This document shows, in pieces, positions 1-7,809 of a stretch of DNA of 23,435 bases (the stretch's first letter is position 1; each line of letters begins with the position of its first letter). Made by a program: the position numbers and the translations under genes. Below the pieces are notes generated by a model. It had not been told where the DNA came from. It saw only the letters and a list, made by a program, of their open reading frames with translations, and did no database searches. This DNA comes from Chara braunii (taxonomy: Eukaryota > Streptophyta > Charophyceae > Charales > Characeae): contig BFEA01000465.1 in the NCBI GenBank assembly GCA_003427395.1, positions 239,997 through 263,431 on the forward strand, given 5' to 3'.

Positions 1-1380
1 TGGGCGTGTAGGGTTTTTTTAGCCCAACATGCCCATTTTTTTTTTTTCATGCGTTAAAAAAAAAAAAAATCCTGCACGCAACTCGGCTGGTCGGCCTAGG
101 CCGAATTGAGCCGATTCGGCCATCGGCCGAGGCCGCAGCCGATTCGGACCCCCCGGCCGCGGCCGGGCGTGCAACATAGCTTGGCGCGGATTCCGCCCAC
201 ATTCATTCATTCATTTTTCTCATCTCCCCCTTGATCCGCTTTCTCCTACCTCACTGCCCATGCATTGGGCGCCTCCCGTTGCTCCAGTTCATTCCTCTTC
301 CTTGATGATCGCGTTGTGCCTACGTCATGATCTTCGTCTCATGTTCGCCTGTCGCAGCGCTCGACTTCAGTGTCATGTAGTAGGACTGTCCGTCGTCCCC
401 TTCTATTCTGAGGGGAACTTCAGAGGGACACTGCTACTAGATCATGCCTTCCCCCCGCCCGATTCCGTCAAGGAATGGGCGGGCTTATACAATTCTTGCC
501 CACTGTCGTAGCTCATTTTCTATCGCTGCGCTCTTTCTGCCCCGCATACACCCTGTGCCAGATCCCGCCCGACTCCATCCACCTTTTCTTTTCCCTTTCG
601 TCACTTTCCTCATTCGCCATTCTCTACCTCACAGTGCTGCCTTACTACAGCGCAACTTACCTTTTGGCATCTCTAGTGATCCGGGTGAAAGTCCTCGAAT
701 GAAGACCTGCGACTGAAGTCTCAAGCCGCCCTGCGCCCCCATACCAATACCCAACGATGATTTTCTTGACAGTAATTGTCGCGGCTCCGCCAATTTTTCC
801 TCAGGTCCGCCTTGCTCAGGCAGAGTCCGCTGTCGCCTCGGGCTACCAACAGCAAACTCCCACAGCAGCAGCCTGTCGCCACACGACCTGCTGCAAAGCC
901 TGGCGCGGGTCCTGGCGGACTGGGCCCGGTGCAATTCTCGGCGGTAACAGCAAATACCCAAATAAGAACTTTAAAAATCGAAGTGAAGTAGTGTCTCGCA
1001 GGGACCACTGCTACAATAATCTCCCGAAACTGTGGGTCTGGGCCGCCGCCCTGTCCTTGCTCCGGCCTCAATGGGCATGCTCACACTCAAACCTTTCATA
1101 ACAAATAGTGGTCGACGGCTGTGTGCCTGCAGAAAGTCCACGCTAGTCAGTTTCTTGCGCCTCGTGGGTTAATCGCCCACCAGCTTCTATGCACGTTAAA
1201 CTCCTCGGTCCATATTTCAAGACGGCGGAATAGATGGCTTTCGCCAGCATCCCAAACACGCAGGAACCCATATGTCAACCAAAAGAGGCGCGTGCTCCAG
1301 GCTTTCGGCCGTGATTACGACCTCCAAATCCCGCGTCGCGCCTAAGTCAAAAAGCGTAGGAGAATAATAATAATAATACG
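1..1380. other. Non-coding flank with homopolymer tracts and GC palindromes
   Basis: I recognise no gene. A run of 12 T (36-47) faces a run of 14 A (56-69), so the pair could fold back on itself. Positions 91-104 are a perfect palindrome (TCGGCCTAGGCCGA) within a GC-rich stretch rich in CCGATTCGGC-like motifs up to about 170. The open frames between 260 and 1345 overlap on both strands, match no family I know, and have no consistent coding character. The stretch is probably the more distal part of the antisense LTR-like repeat that ends at 2011, since weak similarity to the inverted sequence beyond 8460 seems to continue. I could not align it reliably. Confidence 0.45.
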
Positions 1381-2011
1381 ACTATAAATAATAAAAATAT
1401 TTAGGACTTCTAATTGCCGGAGGATGATGGACGAGGAAAAAAAACTGTTAGTACCGTTTAGACGCCACCGACGGCAAAACCAAGGGGAATAGCCCTGTCG
1501 AGCCCTCAACCCTTCGATCCTTTAGCGTTACTGCTCGATCTCGATCCCCGAATCTCTCTGATGAAATTCCAACGCTGTAATCAATAGTGCTAGGCCCAAG
1601 ACTGGGTCTAGCCTTGACAGACACTGAAATAAACAGATACTGTGCGACGCGTAGATTTACCGAACGTCTTCAAAATTACGGTGTTGTCGATGTTGTCCTC
1701 CATGCGTACGCACAAGTCACAGGCAAGGCACCAATCACAAGACAAAATCTTTTTAATCCTAGCTTAATCCGAGGAACAAAAATCTGGTCGGCGACCAACG
1801 CCAGTTTTCACAATCATCAAAAGGAAAAGATATCACGCACGCCTCAAGTCTGCGCGCCCACACACTCTCTACTCTAGTCAACCATTCAGCCTAACGTAAA
1901 CCATAAACATCTCCACGCCTCGTGCGTTATACCTAAACTTTAAATCAAACTTATTTTTTGTTACTTGCAAAAACCAGGGCAGATACCCTTGCAAGGGTAT
2001 TCGCACTGACA
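1380..2011 (-). repeat. Antisense 5' part of a long LTR-like repeat
   Basis: Read on the minus strand from 2011, this begins TGTCAGTGCGAATACCCTT. It matches, in inverted orientation, the start of the insertion at 7632, with the closest similarity at 1830-2011 versus 7632-7810. Shared blocks farther out include GCTAGGCCCAAG (about 1590 and 8200), CTCGATCCCCGAATCT (about 1540 and 8250) and CCCTCAACCC (about 1504 and 8310). The first bases also match the start of the 686-bp LTR at 19735. It therefore looks like the 5' portion of a related LTR inserted antisense to the retrotransposon that follows. Its other end would lie upstream of the window. The arms have diverged by substitutions and indels. 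Confidence 0.7.
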
Positions 2012-2027
2012 ACCCTGGGCGTGAGGT

Positions 2028-2040
2028 TGGTATCATAGCC
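2028..2040 (+). promoter_or_regulatory. Primer-binding site, initiator-Met tRNA type
   Basis: TGGTATCATAGCC matches the usual plant LTR-retrotransposon primer-binding site TGGTATCAGAGCC (complement of the initiator Met tRNA 3' end) with one mismatch. It lies 149 bases upstream of the gag start at 2189, on the same strand. Oddly, no sense-oriented 5' LTR precedes it: the antisense repeat ends only 16 bases upstream at 2011. Confidence 0.7.
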
Positions 2041-2188
2041 GACATTTGGCAAGCTCAAGGATTGCCAAGCGGGTAGGCCCCCTAAGTAGACCGGTCTAGC
2101 GAACAAAGGACGGCCTGGGCAGAGGAACGCGCCCAGACGAGACACAATAATAACTCGGAGTAGATCGGCAGGTCGACAAGTTGCCAAC

Positions 2189-3576
2189 ATGAACGCCAAT
2201 CAAGCACAAAACACCAATGTACAGCAAGGCGGGGCACCTATCCCCTCGCCACCAGTCCGAGTTCGAGCACCTGCAGCCCCGCCCGATTTGTATCTCTTCG
2301 ATCCCGCACATCACTTGGTTGGGGCATGGCTAGCTACGCTGCGTACTCAACAGTATGACAATGATTGGTTCAACACCTATGCTTAGGTGGAACTCCCGAC
2401 CTTCGAGAGGGACTTCTTGCACCGATTTGATTATATACATCCCGAACAAGCGTTCTTTATGATAAGAGATCAAGTCTAGAAACCCCTCAAGTCTGTCACA
2501 GAATATCTTGCAGGTTCTACAGGTTGTTCGTCAAGTCTGAAAGAGACCAAAAGGTCGGAAAAGATTTGTTCATCGACGGACTTCAAAGCCGTGCAATGCG
2601 GGTTAAATTGCGGAAGCAATTTCCCCCCATGAATCACACCATGCAACAGATCATGGATGGGGCAGAAGAGATGAAACGAAAGTTTGTCGCTAGCTTCCTA
2701 GAAGGAGAAGATCATGCTAAGGAGGGAGATTCCTCGTAATTGGCTGTGGCGAAAACCGAGTTAGCCGTGCTCCAAAACAAATTTGAGAACATGGGTTTTG
2801 TCTCCGAGCCAGTTACCTATTTAGAACAGGTTGGAGTTAAAAGATCGATGCCCGTAATGATCGCACCTACGCTTCCTCCTGACACAGTTACCAAGCCAAA
2901 CGAATCAAGTGCAATCTTAGAACTATCACGGACGTTAGTTAATCTAATGCAAGAAAGTAAGAAAGAGCAGCGCGAGCACAATACCCGAATAAACACTTTG
3001 ATGCGATCAATGCGCCCTATTGTCGTTCGAGCTACATCGGTGGCCTTTGGAGTAGCCCCCAGCCAAGTCATGGGAGGCGCTGTACCCGATGCTGGCGTAA
3101 GAATGGATGGATGTTACACGTGTCACCAGCCAGGTCATATAGCCCGGGACTGCCCCAACTAACCGGCACAAGCCCGGATAGGAGCAGCCCCTGCTTCAAC
3201 CGCACCCGTGGCCAACGGACCAGGGAGGGTAGGCACGATGGGAAGAGGGGGGGGGGGGGGGGGGGGGGGGATAATTACTGCCGAAGAAGCTGCGGAGCTC
3301 ATCCCGCTCGAACAATACATCTCGTTGGGCTACCTAGGGTTGGGAATGCTTGGAGCCATCGGTCCCGCAAATGAAGAACGTGAAGTAACCGAGTGGAGGC
3401 CATCCCCTGGAGAAATGGAGTCTGGCGGTCCCACCTTCGTTACGGGGGAGATTGATATCCCGAACATTGTCCAAGCACTAGATCACCGAATTCCCCTACC
3501 CATCGGACATCTCCTATTTATATCGGAGCAGGCAAACGAGCGAATGTTGCAAAATTGCAAGGCGAACCGAAAATAG
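2189..3576 (+). pseudogene. gag: Ty3/gypsy-type Gag with CCHC zinc knuckle, broken
   Basis: Gag would form the virus-like particle and bind element RNA. An ATG at 2189 opens a Pro/Ala-rich N-terminus. A retrotransposon-gag core follows (about 2387-2700), recognisable from a block resembling RDFLHRFDYIHPEQAFF and the downstream SERDQKVGKDLFIDGL. A CCHC knuckle lies at 3112-3153 (CYTCHQPGHIARDC, spacing C-x2-C-x4-H-x4-C). Next come a 24-nt G run (3247-3270) read as glycines and an acidic tail to 3576. In-frame stops occur at 2384 (TAG), 2477 (TAG), 2737 (TAA), 3160 (TAA) and 3574 (TAG), with a frameshift near 2515, so it cannot be translated intact. The reading continues into the protease. Confidence 0.85.
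3247..3270. repeat. 24-nt poly-G tract inside gag
   Basis: An uninterrupted run of 24 G directly after a GGAAGA purine start. The Gag frame reads through it as glycines without breaking, since 24 is a multiple of three. It could form a G-quadruplex. Its exact length is likely to be uncertain in the assembly. Confidence 0.9.
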
Positions 3577-4097
3577 TTCGTCCTCGCTAAACTAGCGACC
3601 ATCAAAAGGAAGGCTCCCATCCGTGAGGACAAACCCGATATTCCCAATACCTCAGATCCGATACGGTTGGGGCGGATCCGAAAAGACAACCGTTTCTTAG
3701 GTATCAAGGCTATTCCGTGGAAATCTATGGAATGTGATGTAGAAGTTTGGGGAATCCCGTACAACGTTATCATCGATTCAGGGGCCGCTGTTTTAGCCGT
3801 CTCCCTGGAGGTGGTGGAACGAGCAAGAAGAAAAAAAAAAAAATCCCGTTAACCGAAGGGGACCACCTTATCTCCGTTGACGACAAAAAAAACAAGGTGG
3901 CAGGAAGGATGACGAATGTCCCCTTCCGGATAGGAAAAGTCCATGCCTTGGGGGATGTCGTAGTGTTGAATGTGAATACGTATGATATCCTTATCAGACT
4001 GTTGCCCCTCACTGCGTTACAGACCAACTTAGATTTCGAAAAGCGGTCGGTTGTTCTCAGAAATGCGGGCAGAAAACCGTACGTCATTCCGATGTGA
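3577..4097 (+). pseudogene. Retropepsin-like aspartic protease, frameshifted
   Basis: This would cleave the Gag-Pol polyprotein. The active-site triad D-S-G is at 3775-3783 within a hydrophobic VIIDSGAAVLAVS context, as in retropepsins. The second half of the fold continues in another frame (about 3844-4097), with a VNTYDILI segment like the flap-distal VxxYDxLLG strand of gypsy proteases; its usual glycine is absent. The two frames are separated by a run of 13 A at 3831-3843, so slippage or indel there probably made the break. A stop at 3574 separates it from Gag and a TGA ends it at 4097. Confidence 0.75.
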
Positions 4098-4884
4098 CTT
4101 ACTCTCCGAACAACATTACATGCAGTTCGGAAGTTCCCCCTGAAATCGGGGGACCACTCCACGTCATCACCTAGAGGGAGCCCACTAACGTACCAGACAC
4201 TAGAGCAAAAGGTTCTGAGCCTTCACCCAGGCTGAGCACTTCCGAAAGTGGGGAGGAGACGGACCCTGTGATCCTGGATATGGCGCACCAACTGGTTCGT
4301 TACCCGGTTTGACAACAAACAACGAAGACATTCGCCTTCACGGAACGAAACCTCCGACGGACGCGAGCTCTAATCTTAGGAGAACCATTAGTACAGGTGT
4401 CTCGAATGACCGACTCTTGGGAACCCCCTCGAACCCTATACTAAGCCACCACCCCACTCCTCTTAAGATATAGCGACAAGAAAGAAGGTTCAATTGTCGC
4501 GGAAGGGCGTCGAGAGCGAAGCTCTTGAACCCCCTGGGCGTGGCGATCTCTCGCCTTATGAAATCGGGATAAAAATTGTCGAGACGTAAGCCCCCGAGAC
4601 ATCGAAGACGGCGTTATGCCAGAAGAATACATGGTCATCCGAGAAGAAAACGCTCAAATGGTTGCCACGGTGTTCTCCTGGCGATCGGACAACTCGTTTA
4701 TTTTGTCTCTCCCACCACGGAACGGTACAAAGGTTTGCACCAAACAAGTGATGGTTGGCATCCATGGACAGTTTTACGAACTACACGTGCCCCAGTACGT
4801 GCCCGATGAAACTCGTGGCCTTATTGCCGAGATCTTGTCCAAGTATCAAGGGGGGATTAGCGTCAAGGACACGAACATCGGACT
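4098..4884 (+). pseudogene. Protease-RT linker, degraded
   Basis: This joins the protease to reverse transcriptase. From 4098 to 4615 only short open stretches broken by stops remain and I recognise no domain. From an ATG at 4616 a 90-codon open stretch runs to 4888 and looks like genuine former pol linker coding sequence, containing SLPPRNGTKVCTK and HVPQYVPDETRGLIAEI. It then shifts frame into the RT start at about 4885. No catalytic motif is visible and its function is unknown. Confidence 0.55.
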
Positions 4885-5145
4885 GTAGTTATCCAACACG
4901 AAATCCAAACAGGAACGCATCTGCAGATCCATTGCAAACCATATCGATATTCCCTCGCAGAACGGAGAACGGCGTTGGAACGAATCCGAGAATTCGAGGC
5001 TAACGGATGGATCGAGCCAGCTACAGGCCCCTGGTCCTTCCCCGTGGTTCTAGTTCAAAAAAAAAGTCGGTCGATTCACATATGCATTGATTACAAGAAA
5101 TTGAATGATATCATGATCAAAGATGTGTACCCTCTTCCCCGGATT
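4885..5145 (+). pseudogene. Reverse transcriptase, N-terminal fingers
   Basis: The frame starting near 4885 gives the typical gypsy RT opening: an HEIQTG start, then an AER helix, EANGWIEPATGPWSFPVVL, VQKK, a CIDYKKLN motif and VYPLPRI ending at 5145. These match the RVT_1 fingers region (HxIxTG, PSxSPWxxPVVLV-KK, R-CIDYRxLN, YPLPRI). The sequence is cut immediately after PLPRI by an unrelated insertion. The palm resumes at 5450. Confidence 0.88.
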
Positions 5146-5449
5146 TTTTTTATGTTTTTTTTAAAGGGAAAACACCCCCGCTAGTGTTAGTGGTGTTGAT
5201 AAGAGCAGACACCACTAGTACCTCGTGAGAGGCTTCATGTATTGGTGGGGAGCAGCACCTGCTAGAAAACGGGTTCAGCGTCCCTTATACAAAATGAGTT
5301 TGGAGTGTATCAAAACAAGATTGTGTGAGGTTTCTGCCAGCATTGATTACCCTGGGATCCAGGGGATTGACTTAGCAGGCTAATGGAGAGGAGGGGAACC
5401 TCTTCGCCCTGAAACCGACGTCAGATCCCCACTGCTACACACTAGCTCC
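5146..5449 (-). mobile_element. About 300-bp insertion with antisense A-rich tail
   Basis: This stretch separates RT motif PLPRI from the motif that normally follows within about 15 codons (YFSKFD). It is full of stops and is not pol sequence. Its plus-strand left end is T-rich (two T runs between about 5144 and 5162), which on the minus strand is an A-rich tail. That suggests a retroposon such as a SINE inserted antisense. Near the tail is a perfect 9-bp hairpin, TAGTGGTGT (5188-5196) with ACACCACTA (5209-5217). I could not identify a source RNA, pol III boxes or target-site duplication, and the exact ends are approximate. Confidence 0.4.
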
Positions 5450-5940
5450 AACTATTTTAGTAAGTTCGATATCTGCCATGGGTTTCATCATATCCTGGTC
5501 AAGCAGGAGGACCAACCAAAAACAGAGTTTGTGCTGTTCAAAGGCTTCTGGCAGTGGGTTCGTTGCCCCATGGGAATATGCAATCACCAGCTACCTTCCA
5601 AAAAACAATGAACGTCAACTTCCAAAATTTCATTAGCAAGACCCGGCTGACTCGTGGAATGATTAATTTTTGCGTCATTGTGTACATGGATGACATTTTG
5701 GTGTACTCTGAGTCGCTTCACGGACACACACAGCACATCGAATGGACACTTCAAGTTGGAGCATTGCAAGATGCTGGTTTCAATATTGCATTGGAGAAAA
5801 GCGAATTCTTCCTCACCGAGATCTCATTCCTAGGGTACATAGTGACACGAGGGGCCTTGAGACCGGATTCGAGGAAAGTCGAGGCAGTTCGACACCCACA
5901 CCCACGTTACTGACACATGTTCGAGCCTTTCTGGAACTGG
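5450..5940 (+). pseudogene. Reverse transcriptase palm with YMDD
   Basis: Motif A reads YFSKFDICHGFHHI with the catalytic Asp at 5468-5470. Motif B is split by a frameshift near 5577 (PMGIC in one frame, SPATFQ in the next). Motif C is YMDDILVYSE with the catalytic pair at 5683-5694. A thumb-like tail (GFNIALEKSEFFLTEISFLG) follows and runs to the position usually reading RAFLGLASYYRRFI. A further frameshift near 5910 precedes RAFLELAS, where the MITE-like element at 5947 interrupts the codons for the following tyrosines. All catalytic residues are present, but the frame breaks make it inactive. Confidence 0.92.
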
Positions 5941-5946
5941 CCTCAT

Positions 5947-6468
5947 CAACACAAAAATTCCCAGAATTAAATAATCATTCTAGAATAAAATTACATTCTA
6001 AATTTTTAATTTTCATTCCATCTTAAAAAATGTCATTCCAATTTTAAAATTTTCCTTCTTACTTGAAAACTTTCCTTCCAAAAATGGGGTATCTCTTCTA
6101 ATTTGAACTGCATGCTAGAGATGGAATGAAAGTCTGGATGAGTTCGTGAAATATTTTAATTGGAATGTCATTTTAAGTAAGGATTTCCAGTCATAAATAG
6201 GTTAATCCAATCTAAATTAGAAGATATTCGTTGTAGTAGAATGAAAGTCTTATTAAAACATTTCATAAATTCGTCCAAACTTTCATTCCATCTTGAACAA
6301 ATAGATGTAGTTGGAAGAGAAAACTCACATTTAGACGGGAACATATCAAATTAAATTGAAAATTTCAGAATTGAACGAACATTGGAATGATAATTTATAA
6401 ATACGAAGGATTTTTTTTTTTATGGAATGTTTTTTCAACTTTGATTTCTCGTGGGAATTTTTCTGTTG
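5947..6468 (+). mobile_element. MITE-like foldback element, copy 1 (522 bp)
   Basis: A very AT-rich, non-coding 522-bp unit with terminal inverted repeats: left CAACACAAAAATTCCC, right the complement of CAACAGAAAAATTCCC. The interior is partly palindromic, with GGAATGAAAGT near 6124 and its complement in ACTTTCATTCCAT near 6280. It is flanked by AT at 5945-5946 and 6469-6470, a 2-bp duplication. Removing it and one AT restores the RT/RNase H junction (LAS followed by YYRRFI). A second, highly similar full-length copy is at 17889-18411. It encodes no transposase. Ends and duplication length do not fit the common plant families neatly, so the superfamily is unassigned. Confidence 0.82.
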
Positions 6469-7191
6469 ATACTACCGACGGTTTATCAAGGGATTTACGG
6501 CAATCGGTCGGCCTCTGACGAACCTCCTACGAAAGGACCAGCCGCGAAATTGGAATGAGGATTGTGAACAGGCCTTCGCTATATTGAAGGAGGCCTTGGC
6601 CTCCACACCTATTTTGATTCGCCCCGATCCCGAGAAACAGTTTACTCTCATCACGGATTGGCAGCCCGAGGCAATCTCCACCATTTTGGCGCAAAAGAGG
6701 AACGACAACCGAGAACACGCCATTGAATACTCCTCACGAACAGTGTCGGACGAACGGCGGAATGACTCGGCCCCTTAGGGTGAATGCTACGCAGTCGTTT
6801 GAGGAATCCAGCATTTTCATCCCTATTTGTATGGGCATAAGTTCCTCCTCGTTATGGATGATTGGCTCTCAAGAGGCTCACCAACTATATGGGGATGATT
6901 GGACGATGGGCCGTACTCAGTCGTTTGAGGAATCCACCCCTATTGGCTCTCAAGAGGCTCACCAACTATATGGGGATGATTGGACGATGGGCCGTACGGC
7001 TACATGAGTATGATTTCGACATCGTCCATCAGAAAACGGAGAGACACGGGAATGAAGACGGGCTGACACGACTGCATCGACCAAGCAAAGTGGCCAAGGG
7101 AGAAGAAATCACTCCGTGGAAGGAGCTGGAGCTGACCAAGGGACCATCGTACGGGGAAGTGTTCATTCTCCCCAGAACCACCGGGAAGTGA
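6469..7191 (+). pseudogene. RNase H-like domain of pol
   Basis: The domain follows the RT connection (YYRRFIKGFTAIGRPLTNLL-type sequence). Visible motifs are an Asp in TLITDWQPEAISTILAQ (first catalytic strand), GECYAVV carrying the expected Glu (about 6779-6800, preceded by a TAG), and a third-Asp region VMDDW near 6855. The end matches the usual tail RWAVRLHEYDFDIVHQ ... NEDGLTRL (about 6985-7070). Stops at about 6777 (TAG) and 6799 (TGA) and an internal duplication (6861-6997) break it. In the family this domain degrades the RNA strand of the RNA-DNA hybrid. Confidence 0.85.
6861..6997. repeat. Tandem duplication inside RNase H
   Basis: A 56-bp block (6861-6916, starting ATTGGCTCTCAAGAGG and ending GGGCCGTAC) recurs without visible change at 6942-6997. 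The motif CAGTCGTTTGAGGAATCCA occurs before each copy, near 6791 and 6918, so the duplicated unit was longer and the second copy has lost part of it. The duplication destroys the RNase H frame and looks recent because the copies are identical. Confidence 0.9.
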
Positions 7192-7631
7192 CACATAGCC
7201 TCATGGTGACACGGGAAGAAGGTAATTTTAGAAACCCTCTTTCCCTCATCTCCTCTTCTTTTTTTCTCTCCCTACCTGACAAGTTTTGTTACTTCTGCGA
7301 AGCGATATCACGAGTTTACTCGGTCCCTATGCATTCTAGTGGGGAGGGGTACGTCGATTGGATAGATTGCGAACGATGTGTCTCTAGTGCCCACGGGTCC
7401 TGGTTCCAACGTAGGAACACAGACAAAACTTGGTTCTGTCCCTTGTGTCGTACTGACAAGATGCCGACGGAGGCTCGATTCCTCGAAGCCACGTCCGAAG
7501 GATAAGAAAAGACACGCCAATTTCGACGTGCCGAAGTATGGACAAATGTCACCCTGATAGCTACGGTTGTTGAAAATTTCCTTCGAGAATTCACAAAGGA
7601 GGATCGGAGGCGGGACAATGAGAGGGCACGT
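7192..7631 (+). pseudogene. PHD-finger-like domain of pol, between RNase H and integrase
   Basis: One frame from about 7200 to 7631 holds C-x2-C (7287-7298), C-x2-C (7368-7379), His at 7392-7394 and a terminal WFCPLC pair (7437-7448). Spacing is C-x2-C-x23-C-x2-C-x4-H-x2-W-x11-C-x2-C. This is the C4HC3 layout of PHD fingers with the diagnostic aromatic two residues before the last Cys pair. The Cys expected two residues after the His is Trp (TGG at 7401-7403), one base from TGT/TGC. A TAA at 7503 interrupts the frame, which otherwise runs on (WTNVTLIATVVENFLREF) to the insertion at 7632 and resumes in the integrase at 13514. PHD fingers commonly bind histone H3 tails; a targeting role here would be inference. 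Confidence 0.7.
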
Positions 7632-7809
7632 TGTCAGCGCGAATACCCTTACAAGGGTATCCGCCCTGGTTTTTGCAAGTGGCAGAAAATAACTTTGGTT
7701 TAAAGTTTAAGTATATCGTGCTAGGCGCGCCTGCGTCTGTAATCTACGTTGACTGAACGACTGACTAGAACAAAGAGTGTGTGGGCGCGTAGGTTTGAGG
7801 CGTGCGTGA

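Noticed and set aside
2384-3162. Stops in otherwise good frames might mean a reassigned genetic code (TAA/TAG as Gln, as in some green algae)
   Set aside because: All three stop codons occur, frameshifts accompany them, and several replace Trp or other residues. Ordinary decay, probably helped by deamination of methylated C, explains them. The trihelix ORF uses TAG as its terminator.
5947-6468. The MITE-like element as a spliced introner
   Set aside because: No GT or AG at usable borders in either copy; 2-bp duplications and inverted ends fit a DNA transposon better.
7222-7283. Possible short intron (GTAATT ... long pyrimidine tract ... ACAAG) before the PHD-like domain
   Set aside because: The pyrimidine tract is suggestive, but the frame is open straight through and splicing at these sites would not keep the downstream phase.
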